A DNA stretch of 50,154 nt from an uncultured Bacteroidales bacterium (GCA_947168525.1 CAMVMG010000015.1:1-50154), one strand, 5' to 3'; numbered from the stretch's first letter, positions 40,440 to 49,410 are shown. Numbers and translations: made by a program. Notes: generated by a model not told the origin, from the sequence alone.

Positions 40440-42229
40440 CCGTCAAGGAAAAAATAGCGTTATTTCCCCATTCCCCCGGCGTTTACAGATATTACGACGC
40501 CGAGGGAAAGGTGATTTATGTGGGCAAGGCAAAGGACCTGCACAAGCGGGTGGCGCAGTATTTTGTGCCGCCGGAGCGCCTGAATACTAAAACGCGCATC
40601 CTGGTAAGCAAAATTGCGGATGCCCAGTTTTCGGTGGTAGATTCCGAGGCCGACGCCCTCCTGCTGGAAAACAACCTCATCAAACAGTACAAGCCCAAGT
40701 ACAACATCCTCCTGAAGGACTCCAAGACCTATCCCTGGATCTGCGTCACCGGGGACGACTTTCCGAAGGTATTCATCACCCGCCGCATGGAAAAGGGAAA
40801 GGGAAACCGGTATTTCGGCCCTTACAGTAGCGTCATGCATGCCAGAAACCTGCTGGATTTTTTCGGTGAGATGTACCCTTTGCGCACCTGCAACCTGAAA
40901 ATTACGTCGGAGGCCATCCTCCGACATAAGTTTCGTCCCTGCCTGAACTTCCACATAGGCCGGTGCAAGGCGCCCTGTATCGGCAATATTTCCAAGCAGG
41001 AATATGGCGCCAACATCGATGAAATAGTACATATCCTCAGCGGAAGGGGCGGGGAAGTAATCCGCCATTACCGCCAGCAGATGGCCGACGCCGCCGCGCG
41101 GCTGGACTTCGAGCAGGCCCAGCAGCTCAAGGAGAAAATGCAGTCGCTGGAGAAGCACTACGCCAAGAGCATCATTACGTCGGCCGCCGATACCGATGCC
41201 GACGTTTTCTCGCTGGTGTTCGACATGAACGAGGCGTACGGCAACTTCCTCCGCATTCGCAGCGGGGCCATCGTGCAGTCGCTGAACCTGGCATTCCGCA
41301 GCCAGATCGAGGAAGAGCGGGCCACCATGCTGTCTACTTTTATCGGCGAGATAGAAGACAAGTTCGGGGAACTCTCCTCCGAGGTAATCGTCCCCTTCCT
41401 GCCGGATGTGGAGATTGACGGCGTGGAATTCAGAATTCCCCAGCGGGGCGACAAACTCGCGCTTCTGGAACTTAGCGCCAAGAACGCCAAGGAGTTCCAT
41501 TTCAATTCCATCAAGCAGCGGGAACATACAGACCCGGACGCCTGGCGTATGAGCGTGATGGAAGACCTTCGGAAGGCCCTGGGGATGAAAGAGTTGCCCC
41601 GTCACATGGAGTGCTTTGACAATTCCAATATCCAGGGAACCAACCCCGTGGCTTCCTGCGTGGTGTTCCGGGACGCCCAGCCTTCCAAGAAAGACTACCG
41701 GCGTTTCAAGATCAAGACCGTGGTGGGGGCCAATGACTACGCCTCCATGAAGGAAGTGGTGAACCGTCGATATTCCCGGATGCTGGCCGAGGCTCCGGAA
41801 GACCTTCCGCAGCTGATTGTCATCGATGGCGGCAAGGGGCAGCTGGAATTTGCCCATCAGGCTCTGGCAGAACTGGGCATCCTGGACCGGCTCATGGTGG
41901 TGGGACTGGCCAAACGCCTGGAAGAAGTGATTCGGGTGGGGGATCCGTATCCCCTGTTCATCGACCGGAATTCCCAGGCGCTCAAGGTGCTCCAGCAAAT
42001 CCGCGACGAGGCGCACCGGTTCGGTATCACCTTTCATCGGAACCTCCGCTCCAAGGCGGCCATCCAGAGCGCCCTGCGGGAGATCAAGGGCGTGGGTGAA
42101 AAGACCGAGCAGCGCCTGTTGCTGCACTACGGCTCTGTCTCCAAGATTGCATCGGCTCCGCTGGAAGAGCTTTCCGCCCTGGTCGGGGCCGACCTGGCTG
42201 TGCGCATACACGATTATCTGAATACATGA
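40436..42229 (+). CDS. uvrC: Excinuclease ABC subunit C
   Basis: UvrC makes both incisions in nucleotide excision repair. The 597-aa protein has a GIY-YIG domain (SPGVYRYYDAEGKVIYVGKAKDLHKRVAQYF), a UVR motif (LDFEQAQQLKEKMQSLEKH), an RNase H-like domain beginning ECFDNSNIQGTNPVASCVVF with the catalytic Asp, and C-terminal helix-hairpin-helix motifs (LREIKGVGEKTEQRLLLHYGS). It starts with GTG, overlapping the upstream TGA, and overlaps pnuC by four bases. Confidence 0.97.
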   Translation: MTVKEKIALFPHSPGVYRYYDAEGKVIYVGKAKDLHKRVAQYFVPPERLNTKTRILVSKIADAQFSVVDSEADALLLENNLIKQYKPKYNILLKDSKTYPWICVTGDDFPKVFITRRMEKGKGNRYFGPYSSVMHARNLLDFFGEMYPLRTCNLKITSEAILRHKFRPCLNFHIGRCKAPCIGNISKQEYGANIDEIVHILSGRGGEVIRHYRQQMADAAARLDFEQAQQLKEKMQSLEKHYAKSIITSAADTDADVFSLVFDMNEAYGNFLRIRSGAIVQSLNLAFRSQIEEERATMLSTFIGEIEDKFGELSSEVIVPFLPDVEIDGVEFRIPQRGDKLALLELSAKNAKEFHFNSIKQREHTDPDAWRMSVMEDLRKALGMKELPRHMECFDNSNIQGTNPVASCVVFRDAQPSKKDYRRFKIKTVVGANDYASMKEVVNRRYSRMLAEAPEDLPQLIVIDGGKGQLEFAHQALAELGILDRLMVVGLAKRLEEVIRVGDPYPLFIDRNSQALKVLQQIRDEAHRFGITFHRNLRSKAAIQSALREIKGVGEKTEQRLLLHYGSVSKIASAPLEELSALVGADLAVRIHDYLNT

Positions 42230-42981
42230 GCGAGAAACAATTCAACCGGTATTTCAATGCGTTTATCCTGATTGGGATGGCCGTGGTGACCGTCCTTGTA
42301 ACGACCATCAAACTGCGCAGTGCGCTCCCCGGCCAGACGCCGTGGCTGCTTGTGACGGCGTTCGGTTCGCTGATGGGCGTCCTGTCCACCGTTTGCTCGG
42401 CCAACGGGTGGATTATCACTTTCCTGTTCGGTTTCCTGGACGTGTCCATCTATGGGGTCTCGTGCTGGCTGAACTGGATGGATGGCGGATCCGGGTTGGG
42501 AAACGCCTTGCTGCATTTCCTGTATTTTGTCCCCATGCAACTGGTGGGCTTCCTGCAGTGGAAGCACCGCGGCGCCAAAGGGGAGTCGCAAGTGAAGGCC
42601 CGCCGGCTTACCCCAGCCATGCGCTGGGCCTGGCTGGGCATCACCGTGGCGGCTACGGCCGTACTGTATCTGGTTCTGCTCCACTTCGACCGTAGCGCCG
42701 CCCAGGGTTTCCTGCGCGTGGCCGTGCTGCTGGATGTGGTGCCGCTGGTGTGTAATATCATCGGCCAGTTGCTCATGTCCACGGCCTATATGGAGCAGTG
42801 GATCTTCTGGATAGCGGTGAACATCACCTCTATCGGCATGTGGGCTTTTTCCGACGCATCCTTTGCGCCGGTGTATTTGGTGAAGTACAGTTTTTACCTG
42901 CTTAACTCTTTCAACGGGCTTCGGATCTGGCTGAATCTGAGCCGTCCCAAGGCCGCTTCGGATGCGCCGGAGAAGGCGTAA
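42226..42981 (+). CDS. pnuC: PnuC-family nicotinamide riboside/NMN-type transporter
   Basis: The 251-aa integral membrane protein has about seven helices. PnuC features include the early GVLSTVCSANGWIITFLFGFLDVSIYG, the QLVGFLQWKHR motif, and VNITSIGMWAF followed by YSFYLLNSFNGLRIW. PnuC imports nicotinamide riboside by facilitated diffusion; related proteins carry thiamine, and no NadR-like partner is in the window to settle this. Its start overlaps the uvrC stop (ATGA). Confidence 0.85.
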   Translation: MSEKQFNRYFNAFILIGMAVVTVLVTTIKLRSALPGQTPWLLVTAFGSLMGVLSTVCSANGWIITFLFGFLDVSIYGVSCWLNWMDGGSGLGNALLHFLYFVPMQLVGFLQWKHRGAKGESQVKARRLTPAMRWAWLGITVAATAVLYLVLLHFDRSAAQGFLRVAVLLDVVPLVCNIIGQLLMSTAYMEQWIFWIAVNITSIGMWAFSDASFAPVYLVKYSFYLLNSFNGLRIWLNLSRPKAASDAPEKA

Positions 42982-43016
42982 AAACGGGCGGGCTTTTCTT
43001 TTTAAAAATTTATTAT

Positions 43017-43024
43017 TAACTTTG
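43017..43024 (+). promoter_or_regulatory. Minus-7 box for acpP
   Basis: TAACTTTG preceded by an AT-rich stretch; the expected leader before the ATG at 43084 is about 55 bases. Confidence 0.6.
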
Positions 43025-43083
43025 CACGCTTATTGCTTGTGAACAAAAGATAAAAAACGTATAAACTTTAAACCGATCTTATT

Positions 43084-43329
43084 ATGACTAAGGAAGAAAT
43101 CGTAAAGCAAGTCAAGGACATTATCGTTGACAAGCTTGGCGTAGAGGAGTCTGCAGTCACTGAATCTGCCAGCTTCACCAATGACCTCGGCGCCGATTCC
43201 CTGGACACTGTAGAGCTCCTGATGGAATTCGAGCGCGTGTTTGGCATCAAGATTCCCGATGAGGAAACCAGCGGTATCGCCACAGTCGGCGATGCTATCG
43301 CCAAAGTTGCAGAGAAGGTAGGTGAGTAA
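43084..43329 (+). CDS. acpP: Acyl carrier protein
   Basis: ACP carries growing acyl chains as thioesters on phosphopantetheine. The 81-aa acidic protein has the modification motif [15 protein letters not shown], with Ser in DSL as attachment site. In many bacteria fabF follows; here a terminator and a convergent lipoprotein gene do, so acpP is monocistronic. Confidence 0.97.
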   Translation: MTKEEIVKQVKDIIVDKLGVEESAVTESASFTNDLGADSLDTVELLMEFERVFGIKIPDEETSGIATVGDAIAKVAEKVGE

Positions 43330-43364
43330 TCCTCCCCTTTCCGCCTTGCAAATGGGCAAATAAG

Positions 43365-43395
43365 AATCCCCGGTTTTTGGCCGGGGATTTTTTTA
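43365..43395 (+). terminator. Rho-independent terminator after acpP
   Basis: AATCCCCGG (43365-43373) pairs perfectly with CCGGGGATT (43381-43389), followed by a run of T. The T-run overlaps the stop codon of the convergent DUF4270 gene. Confidence 0.85.
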
Positions 43396-45069
43396 TTCTT
43401 TGGGAAGGGCGAAGGTGACCCGGAACTTGGGGGGTGTCTTCGACTGGGGGCCGCAGAGTATGCCGCGGTAGTAGCGGTCTTTGTCCAGCTCTGTGTTGTA
43501 ACTGTATTTCTGCTGGTTCTGTGCCGCAAGCATCTGGGCCATCATCATGTAATTGTAATAGTTGGAATAGCCGCCATAGCCTCCGTAGCCATAGCTTCCG
43601 TAACCGCCATATCCTCCATAGCCGTAGCCGCCATAACCGCCATATCCGCCGCCGTACAGGCTGTTGTAGTACATGGCATACATCATCTGCTGGTAGTAGG
43701 AGTTGTCTACGGCGCTGGCTTCGGCCACTTTTTCCGTATGGATGGTCAGGAGCCAGATGTCGGCGTCGGAGGCGGTATCCAGGTCTGTGCGGTGAAGCAC
43801 TTCCTGCAGGTGATAGGTGATGTCCGGGGAATACACCATGTTGGAACGGTCGATGTCTCCCTGGTCTTCTGAGCTGACACTGGCATCCGTGAGGCCGGCG
43901 AAGGAGATGGATTCCACGCCTTCGCTGTCTTGGAAGAGGGTTCTTACGGTGGGGCTGAGGACAGAGGGGAAGTACTTCATTTCCTGATAATTCTCTGGCA
44001 TCTCGAAGGGAAGGATGATGGAGCCTTTTACCACAATGGCTTTGTCGGGGTTGCCGCCCTTGCTCAAGATGGCCTTCTCTGTTTTCTCTTTCAGCTCGCG
44101 GGCCAGGATGACCGGTTTGAGTCCGCCGCCGCCTTCTACCAGAACCATGTCCGCTGCGGCCTGTTCCTGGGTGGTATGGGTGGTGCGATTGAAGGCATAC
44201 TGGTAGAAGCGCTGGCCGCTGTCTACGCTTTCCTTCTCGTCCAGGAATTCGGGCTCTCCCGCCAGAAACACGAAGGTGGAGTCTTTGGTTTCTCCGTTCC
44301 AGGTGGAATTCACCGTGAGCAGGCCCAGGTTGTTGTTCCGGTAGAACTGGTTGTTGGAAACCGACAGGGCCGACAGTTTGAACAGGTTGATTCTTCCGCC
44401 GTTCCCTTCCGGGATATCGGTCCGGATGTGGATGCCGGGAAGCTTTTTGACGTATTCGTCGTATTTGTTCACTCCGTCTTCATTCTTGCGGTCGCGCAGG
44501 ACCGGCCCCATCGAGGAGATTACGTCCACATATTTCTGGGCGAACGCGTCCGTGAAGAAGAAGGCGAGGGCGTTGGAGCCGTTGATTACCGGCAGCCCAT
44601 CCGTGATGAGGGCGTCCGAATGGGGGATGTAGCGGGTGGTGTTGCGGTCTTTCAGGCTCAGGGGCTCCGTAAGTTCCGTCACGTAGAGGTTTTGCAGGAT
44701 ATGGGCCTGGCTGTCGTCGGCGCACGAGATAGTATCGGCCTCGAAGTAGAGGCTGAAGGAGATGGCGGCCGGGTTGGTTCCCAGGTCCAGGGTGTCCAGG
44801 GCGGGAATGAGGGTGAAGGCGCTTTCCCGGGTAGTGAGGCCGAAAACTTCGTCCTGGATGGCGCCGATGGTGATACGGGAGTCCGAGAAACCGGAAAGGT
44901 CGCTGGAGGATTTCAGTTGGATCTCTTCCAGGTTGAACTCTACGGTATAAGTGTTGAACAGGCGGCTGTAATCCACCAGCTCCTGTCCTAGGGATTTGTC
45001 AGAATCCGTGCAGGCTGCCCCCAGCAAGACTGCGGCTGCCGCACAGGGAATCAGTGAGCGTACCTTCAT
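43393..45069 (-). CDS. DUF4270 lipoprotein with Gly/Tyr-rich repeat insert
   Basis: The 558-aa surface or periplasmic lipoprotein has lipobox LGAAC (Cys20). DUF4270 features include the opening DKSLGQELVD, the sequence after it with DSRITIGAIQDEVFGLTTRESAFTLIP, and a late SIILPFEMPENYQEMKYFPS region. Function is unknown; the gene often neighbours the short glycogen-synthase-like gene in Bacteroidota, as here (four-base overlap). Near the C-terminus (nt about 43560-43670) lies a low-complexity tract of repeated GGYGGYG/YGGYGSYG units that ends in NYYNYMMM. The flanking protein looks normal, so the tract is probably a repeat expansion in a surface loop. Confidence 0.8.
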   Translation of the reverse strand: MKVRSLIPCAAAAVLLGAACTDSDKSLGQELVDYSRLFNTYTVEFNLEEIQLKSSSDLSGFSDSRITIGAIQDEVFGLTTRESAFTLIPALDTLDLGTNPAAISFSLYFEADTISCADDSQAHILQNLYVTELTEPLSLKDRNTTRYIPHSDALITDGLPVINGSNALAFFFTDAFAQKYVDVISSMGPVLRDRKNEDGVNKYDEYVKKLPGIHIRTDIPEGNGGRINLFKLSALSVSNNQFYRNNNLGLLTVNSTWNGETKDSTFVFLAGEPEFLDEKESVDSGQRFYQYAFNRTTHTTQEQAAADMVLVEGGGGLKPVILARELKEKTEKAILSKGGNPDKAIVVKGSIILPFEMPENYQEMKYFPSVLSPTVRTLFQDSEGVESISFAGLTDASVSSEDQGDIDRSNMVYSPDITYHLQEVLHRTDLDTASDADIWLLTIHTEKVAEASAVDNSYYQQMMYAMYYNSLYGGGYGGYGGYGYGGYGGYGSYGYGGYGGYSNYYNYMMMAQMLAAQNQQKYSYNTELDKDRYYRGILCGPQSKTPPKFRVTFALPKE

Positions 45070-45887
45070 TTTAGCAGATTGTCATAAAAAGCGTTGTAGC
45101 TGTCCATGTAGCTGCCGTCGGCATAGGAATCTTTCTGGTAGGGGAGGATGGGAACCCCGAGCCCTTCACACCAGGACAGCAGCTGCGGTGCCACTCCTTC
45201 TCCACCGATGATAATGCCGTCGGCATATTTTGCTGCTAATTGAGCAAGTTCCATGCCTGTGGCATTGGCCGGAAGCTGTACGTCTTCCGGTTTGATGGCG
45301 CCATACAGGATGGTTTGGTCGAAACCGGGGGCGAGTGCTTCGGAGGGGGTGTCGTCGAACAGGGAAAGCACTACTTTGGAACCGGAGAAGATAGGGTCGT
45401 CTTTGTAGGCCTTCTTGAGATACAGGGGTAGCACATGGGATATCCAGCCGGAACAGTGGATGATGTCCGGGGCCCAGCGGAGTTTTTTCACGGTTTCCAG
45501 GACACCGCGGGCAAAGAAAATGGCGCGCTCTCCGTTGTCGGCGAAGAATTTCCCGGCGTCGTCCCGGTATATCTGCTTGCGGCGGAAGTAATCTTCGTTG
45601 TCGATGAAGTACACCTGGATGCGGGCCGATGCGATGGAGGCCACTTTTATCACCAGCGGACGGTCTACGTCTCCGATGATGATGTTCATCCCGGACAGCC
45701 GGATGACCTCGTGCAGCTGGTTTTTTCGCTCGTTGATGCAACCGTAACGGGGCATGAAGGCGCGGATCTCTTTCCGGCGCTCCTGGATCCCTTGCGGCAA
45801 CTCCCGGCACAACTTGGCGACAGGGGTTTCCGGAAGGTACGGAACCATCTCTGAATTGACGAAAAGAATCTTGGCGGAATCTCCCAT
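45066..45887 (-). CDS. Short glycogen/starch-synthase-like protein (GT5 N-terminal domain only)
   Basis: The 273-aa protein matches the N-terminal domain of GT5 glycogen synthases: ILFVNSEMVPYLPETPVAKLCRELP, FMPRYGCINER, VYFIDNEDYFRRK, ERAIFFARGVLETVKKLRWAPDIIHCSGW. The usual sugar-nucleotide motif K-x-G-G-L near residue 15 is not kept, and the whole C-terminal GT-B half is absent. This short form is, from memory, typical of Bacteroidota; its activity is uncertain and a true glycogen synthase would need the second domain. It is the first gene of a two-gene operon with the DUF4270 lipoprotein. Confidence 0.75.
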   Translation of the reverse strand: MGDSAKILFVNSEMVPYLPETPVAKLCRELPQGIQERRKEIRAFMPRYGCINERKNQLHEVIRLSGMNIIIGDVDRPLVIKVASIASARIQVYFIDNEDYFRRKQIYRDDAGKFFADNGERAIFFARGVLETVKKLRWAPDIIHCSGWISHVLPLYLKKAYKDDPIFSGSKVVLSLFDDTPSEALAPGFDQTILYGAIKPEDVQLPANATGMELAQLAAKYADGIIIGGEGVAPQLLSWCEGLGVPILPYQKDSYADGSYMDSYNAFYDNLLK

Positions 45888-45906
45888 AATACTATTATTT
45901 AGCTTA

Positions 45907-45914
45907 CAAAGTTA
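45907..45914 (-). promoter_or_regulatory. Minus-7 box for the GT5-like/DUF4270 operon
   Basis: TAACTTTG on the minus strand, 19 bases before the ATG at 45887. It is divergent from the ftsX promoter. Confidence 0.6.
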
Positions 45915-45923
45915 ACAATTTTT

Positions 45924-45954
45924 TTTGACTTTTTCTTCCATTTCAGTAACTTTG
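45924..45954 (+). promoter_or_regulatory. Promoter of ftsX
   Basis: TTTG (45924-45927), a 19-base spacer and TAACTTTG (45947-45954) form a near-ideal Bacteroidota promoter 19 bases before the ftsX ATG. Confidence 0.75.
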
Positions 45955-45973
45955 GGGCGAAATTAGGTGAGTT

Positions 45974-46858
45974 ATGCCCTCCCAACGCCAGAATACAACC
46001 ATCTCGCGCCGGCTTGTCAGCGCCTGGATCTCCACTATCATCTCCCTGTCGATGGTGCTGCTCCTGGTGGGAATCGGCGCCCTGCTGCTGGTCAACGCCA
46101 GGGCGGTGTCGGACTATTTCAAGGAGAATGTCCAGGTGTCGGTGCTGCTCAAGGAGCAGGTGCAGGAAGACGAGGCCCGGGAGTACGAGCACCAGCTTGG
46201 AACGGTTCCCGGCGTCCGTTCCACCCATTTCATTTCACGGGAGCAGGGCGTGGAGGAAATGTCCCGCATGCTGGGACGGGATTTCCTGGACGTGTTCGAG
46301 CAGGCGCCGGTGCCCATCTCCATCGACGTAAACCTGGAGGCGGCCTATGTATCCCCCGATAGCCTGGAGCTGATGAAAACCCGGCTCAGCCGCTCTCCCC
46401 TGGTAGAGGAGGTGGTGTACCAGACCTCCCTGGTGGAGGCCCTGAACCAGAACCTGCAGAAGATTTCCCTGGCGCTGGCCGTCCTGGTGGCCCTGCTGCT
46501 GTTCATCTCCTTCGTACTCATCGCCAATACCGTGCGGCTGGAGCTGTTCTCCCGCCGGTTTTCCATCCATACCATGCATCTGGTCGGGGCTACGCGGGCC
46601 TTTATCCGGGCCCCTTTCGTCGGACGGGCTGTCCTGCAGGGGCTGTTTGCCTCGCTGGTGGCTATCCTGCTGCTGTTGGGCGGGCTGTTCATCCTCCGTC
46701 AGGAGTTCTCCCAGATGTTCGAGATTTTCTCCATGGAGTCTCTCCTGAAGGTGATGGGCGTGATGGTCCTTTCCGGCGTGGGCATCTGCGCCCTGAGTAC
46801 ATTCTTTGTAGTTAACCGCCTTGTCGGCTACAACCGCGACAAGGTATACAGTCTTTGA
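45974..46858 (+). CDS. ftsX: Cell division permease FtsX
   Basis: FtsX is the membrane partner of the FtsE ATPase and controls septal peptidoglycan hydrolases. The 294-aa protein has one N-terminal helix (WISTIISLSMVLLLVGIGALLLV), an extracytoplasmic domain (about 50-165) and three C-terminal helices with the permease signature FSIHTMHLVGATRAFIRAPFVGRAVLQGLFA. ftsE is not adjacent. It is followed by a DUF3098 gene and uppP, an order common in Bacteroidota. Confidence 0.93.
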   Translation: MPSQRQNTTISRRLVSAWISTIISLSMVLLLVGIGALLLVNARAVSDYFKENVQVSVLLKEQVQEDEAREYEHQLGTVPGVRSTHFISREQGVEEMSRMLGRDFLDVFEQAPVPISIDVNLEAAYVSPDSLELMKTRLSRSPLVEEVVYQTSLVEALNQNLQKISLALAVLVALLLFISFVLIANTVRLELFSRRFSIHTMHLVGATRAFIRAPFVGRAVLQGLFASLVAILLLLGGLFILRQEFSQMFEIFSMESLLKVMGVMVLSGVGICALSTFFVVNRLVGYNRDKVYSL

Positions 46859-46860
46859 TT

Positions 46861-47118
46861 ATGGCAAAAACTCCTGTAGCGAACAATCAAGATAAGATGG
46901 CCACGACGACCAAGGGAATCAAGATGATGATCGCCGGTCTCCTGGTCATGGTGTCCGGTTTCCTGCTCCTGTCCGGGGGCGGCTCGCAAGACCCGAATTT
47001 CTTCAACGAGGCCATGTTTGACTGGCGCCGCCTGGTGGCCGCACCCATCGTGATCGTGGCGGGCATCGTGGTGGAGGTAATTGCCATCATGGGTAATTTT
47101 AAAGAGAAGGAGAAATAA
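46861..47118 (+). CDS. DUF3098 small membrane protein
   Basis: The 85-aa protein has two membrane helices (GIKMMIAGLLVMVSGFLLLSGG and LVAAPIVIVAGIVVEVIAIM) with the segment DPNFFNEAMFDWRR between them, matching DUF3098. Function unknown; its steady position between ftsX and uppP suggests a role in envelope growth. ATG at 46861, two bases after the ftsX stop. Confidence 0.88.
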   Translation: MAKTPVANNQDKMATTTKGIKMMIAGLLVMVSGFLLLSGGGSQDPNFFNEAMFDWRRLVAAPIVIVAGIVVEVIAIMGNFKEKEK

Positions 47119-47121
47119 GCT

Positions 47122-47943
47122 ATGGAGTGGTGGCAGGCTATCCTCCTGGGCCTCGTCCAGGGCCTTACGGAATTTTTGCCCGTGTCCAGTTCCGGACACC
47201 TGATGATTTTCAAGGAACTGCTGGGCGTGGACGGGGAAGGTTTCCTGGACTTTACGGTAACGGTACATCTGGCCACGGTAGTGGCTACCATCGTGGTGTT
47301 CTGGGGGGCCATCGTATCCCTGCTCAAGGGGCTTTTCAAGTTCAAGTACAACGACGAGACAGACTATATCTGCAAAATCCTGGTGTCCCTGGTCCCGGTC
47401 GCCCTGGTGGGCTTTCTGTTCAAGGACCAGGTGGATGCCCTGTTCGGCGATTCGCTCACCCTGGTTGCCATCGGCCTCCTGTGCACGGCCTGCTTGCTGC
47501 TGTTCTCCGACAACGCCGGGCGGTTCATCAAGCCGATGGAGGGCAAAGATGCGCCCCGTAACGGCATCTCTTACTGGCAGGCGTTTGTGGTGGGCATTGC
47601 ACAGGCCTTTGCCGTGATGCCGGGCATATCCCGGAGCGGCAGCACTATCGCCACAGGTCTTATTACCGGGGTCAAGCGGGAATCCATGGCGCAGTTCTCC
47701 TTCCTGATGGTGCTTATTCCTATCATCGGGGAGCAGTCCCTGGACCTGCTGAAAGTAGCCGTGGGCGGCGAGTCTTTCGGCGGCGGTGTAGGGCCCCTGG
47801 CCCTTGTCCTGGGCTTTTTGGCAGCGTTTGCAAGCGGCCTGTTCGCCTGCAAGGTGATGATTGCCATTGTCAAGAAGGCCAAGCTTACCTGGTTTGCCCT
47901 TTACTGCCTGCTGGTCGCCATCCTCATCTTTATCCTTTCTTAG
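47122..47943 (+). CDS. uppP: Undecaprenyl-diphosphate phosphatase
   Basis: UppP (BacA) dephosphorylates undecaprenyl diphosphate to recycle the peptidoglycan lipid carrier. The 273-aa membrane protein has both signature motifs: GLVQGLTEFLPVSSSGHL with catalytic Glu and Ser, and AVMPGISRSGSTIATGL with the essential Arg. Overproduction of family members gives bacitracin resistance. It starts three bases after DUF3098. Confidence 0.97.
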   Translation: MEWWQAILLGLVQGLTEFLPVSSSGHLMIFKELLGVDGEGFLDFTVTVHLATVVATIVVFWGAIVSLLKGLFKFKYNDETDYICKILVSLVPVALVGFLFKDQVDALFGDSLTLVAIGLLCTACLLLFSDNAGRFIKPMEGKDAPRNGISYWQAFVVGIAQAFAVMPGISRSGSTIATGLITGVKRESMAQFSFLMVLIPIIGEQSLDLLKVAVGGESFGGGVGPLALVLGFLAAFASGLFACKVMIAIVKKAKLTWFALYCLLVAILIFILS

Positions 47944-47944
47944 T

Positions 47945-48682
47945 TTGGCCCGCACCCTGACATACTTTGTCTCGGATGTCCACCTGGGGCTTCAGGTGGC
48001 CGATGCCGGAGGGCGCGAAGCGCGTTTCGTGGACTTCCTGACGGGGATAGACCCTGAGAAGACGGAGGCGCTGTACCTGCTCGGGGATATCTGGGATTTC
48101 TGGTACGAGTACCGGGATGTGGTTCCCAAGGGCTATGTGCGGGTGTTTTCAGCGCTACAGCGGCTGATGGACGGCGGCGTCAAGGTATCCTTTTTCCCGG
48201 GAAACCACGATGTCTGGAGCTACCGTTACTTTGAAGAACTGGGCATGGTGCGCCTCACGCAGCCAGCCCGGGTGCAGATAGGCGGAAAATGGTTCTGCCT
48301 GGGCCACGGCGACGGACTGGGCCCCGGGAACCGGGGGTACAAGTTCCTCCAGTGGATTTTCCACAACCGCGTGCTGCAGGTGCTTTTCTCTTCCCTGCAT
48401 CCCTGGTTCGCTTTTCGGTTGGGCAACGGCTGGAGCCGCTCTTCCCGCCTGGCGAAAAATGAGAGATATCTCTTCAAGGGGAAAGAAGAGCCGCTGTACA
48501 AATTCTGTGAGGCATATCCGGAGCGGGCCGACTATTTTATCTTCGGCCATTATCACTGCAGCGGCGTTGACTTGCCGGTGGGCCGGGACGGGGCCAGGCT
48601 CCTCCTCCTATGCGACTGGATTTCTTCCTCCAACTGGATGGTCTATGACCGGGAAGCCGGCCTTGAGGTGGTTTACAGGTAG
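47945..48682 (+). CDS. lpxH: LpxH-like UDP-2,3-diacylglucosamine pyrophosphatase
   Basis: LpxH makes lipid X in the lipid A pathway. The 245-aa calcineurin-like phosphoesterase has SDVHLG, LLGDIWDFW, FFPGNHDVW, LGHGDGLG and a final FGHYH where E. coli LpxH has GHTH. The assigned start is a TTG one base after the uppP stop. It places the SDVHLG motif near residue 10, as in homologues, and no ATG or GTG sits in a better position. The last ten bases overlap the end of the convergent DUF4294 gene. Bacteroidota also have related non-LpxH phosphoesterases, so the precise substrate is less certain. Confidence 0.82.
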   Translation: MARTLTYFVSDVHLGLQVADAGGREARFVDFLTGIDPEKTEALYLLGDIWDFWYEYRDVVPKGYVRVFSALQRLMDGGVKVSFFPGNHDVWSYRYFEELGMVRLTQPARVQIGGKWFCLGHGDGLGPGNRGYKFLQWIFHNRVLQVLFSSLHPWFAFRLGNGWSRSSRLAKNERYLFKGKEEPLYKFCEAYPERADYFIFGHYHCSGVDLPVGRDGARLLLLCDWISSSNWMVYDREAGLEVVYR

Positions 48683-49410
48683 ATGTCCGGCACTTTTACT
48701 TCCGGCGGATTCTCCCAGAAGATGGACCAGTACAGGTCTCTGTAGTGGCCCTCATTCCAGATCTTGATCAAGTCTTCGATGTCTTTGTCGGCCCCTTGCG
48801 GGTCGTACTCTTCCTTGAGGTTGTTGTCGAACAGGCGGGCCACTCCCTGCCAGAAGCCGGCGGTGATGCCGCTCTTGTAGTTCTTGATGATGGCGTAGGG
48901 TGATTCTCCCGTTTCCCGGGCAATCAGTTTAATCAGCAGGGCTCCCTGCTGGATGGACATGCCCCGCATGGACCCTTCGAAGTCCTTGAACAGCTGTTTC
49001 TGCACATCTGAAATATAGCGTTCCCGCTTGATGCGGCCCAGATGCTGCGCTTCCACGGTGCTGTCTACCCGGGCTACCAGATGGCCGGCTGCCACGGCAT
49101 AGGGATATACCCGGCCGAAACGCCACACCAGCTGGTAATAGTTCCGCCAGTTTTTTCCGTCGCGCTTTCCCTGGGCGAAGATCCAGATGGGCTCCAGAAT
49201 GTCCAGGAAGGTGGTGTCTCCTTTCTCGTCCACCTGGAAGTGAAGGTATCCGGAGCCGCCTTGGCCGTTTTCGCTGTCTACCCGGATCATGGCAGCCTGC
49301 TCCCGCTGCTGCCGGGCGCGCTCCATCGCACGGCGGATATGGTTCTGTGCACCTGCTCTTGCGGGGAACAGCACCAGCAACCATAGTACGATATAAAGAG
49401 TCCGTTTCAT
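48673..49410 (-). CDS. DUF4294 family secreted protein
   Basis: The 245-aa protein has a signal peptide (MKRTLYIVLWLLVLFPARAGAQ) and the DUF4294 sequence YYQLVWRFGRVYPYAVAAGHLVARVDSTV...KQLFKDFEGSMRGMSIQQGALLIKLIARETGESPYAIIKNYKSGITAGFWQGVARLFDNNLKEEYDP. Family function is unknown. The C-terminal acidic half may be structural. The start at 49410 is set by the signal peptide, with a minus-7 box just upstream. Confidence 0.82.
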   Translation of the reverse strand: MKRTLYIVLWLLVLFPARAGAQNHIRRAMERARQQREQAAMIRVDSENGQGGSGYLHFQVDEKGDTTFLDILEPIWIFAQGKRDGKNWRNYYQLVWRFGRVYPYAVAAGHLVARVDSTVEAQHLGRIKRERYISDVQKQLFKDFEGSMRGMSIQQGALLIKLIARETGESPYAIIKNYKSGITAGFWQGVARLFDNNLKEEYDPQGADKDIEDLIKIWNEGHYRDLYWSIFWENPPEVKVPDIYL

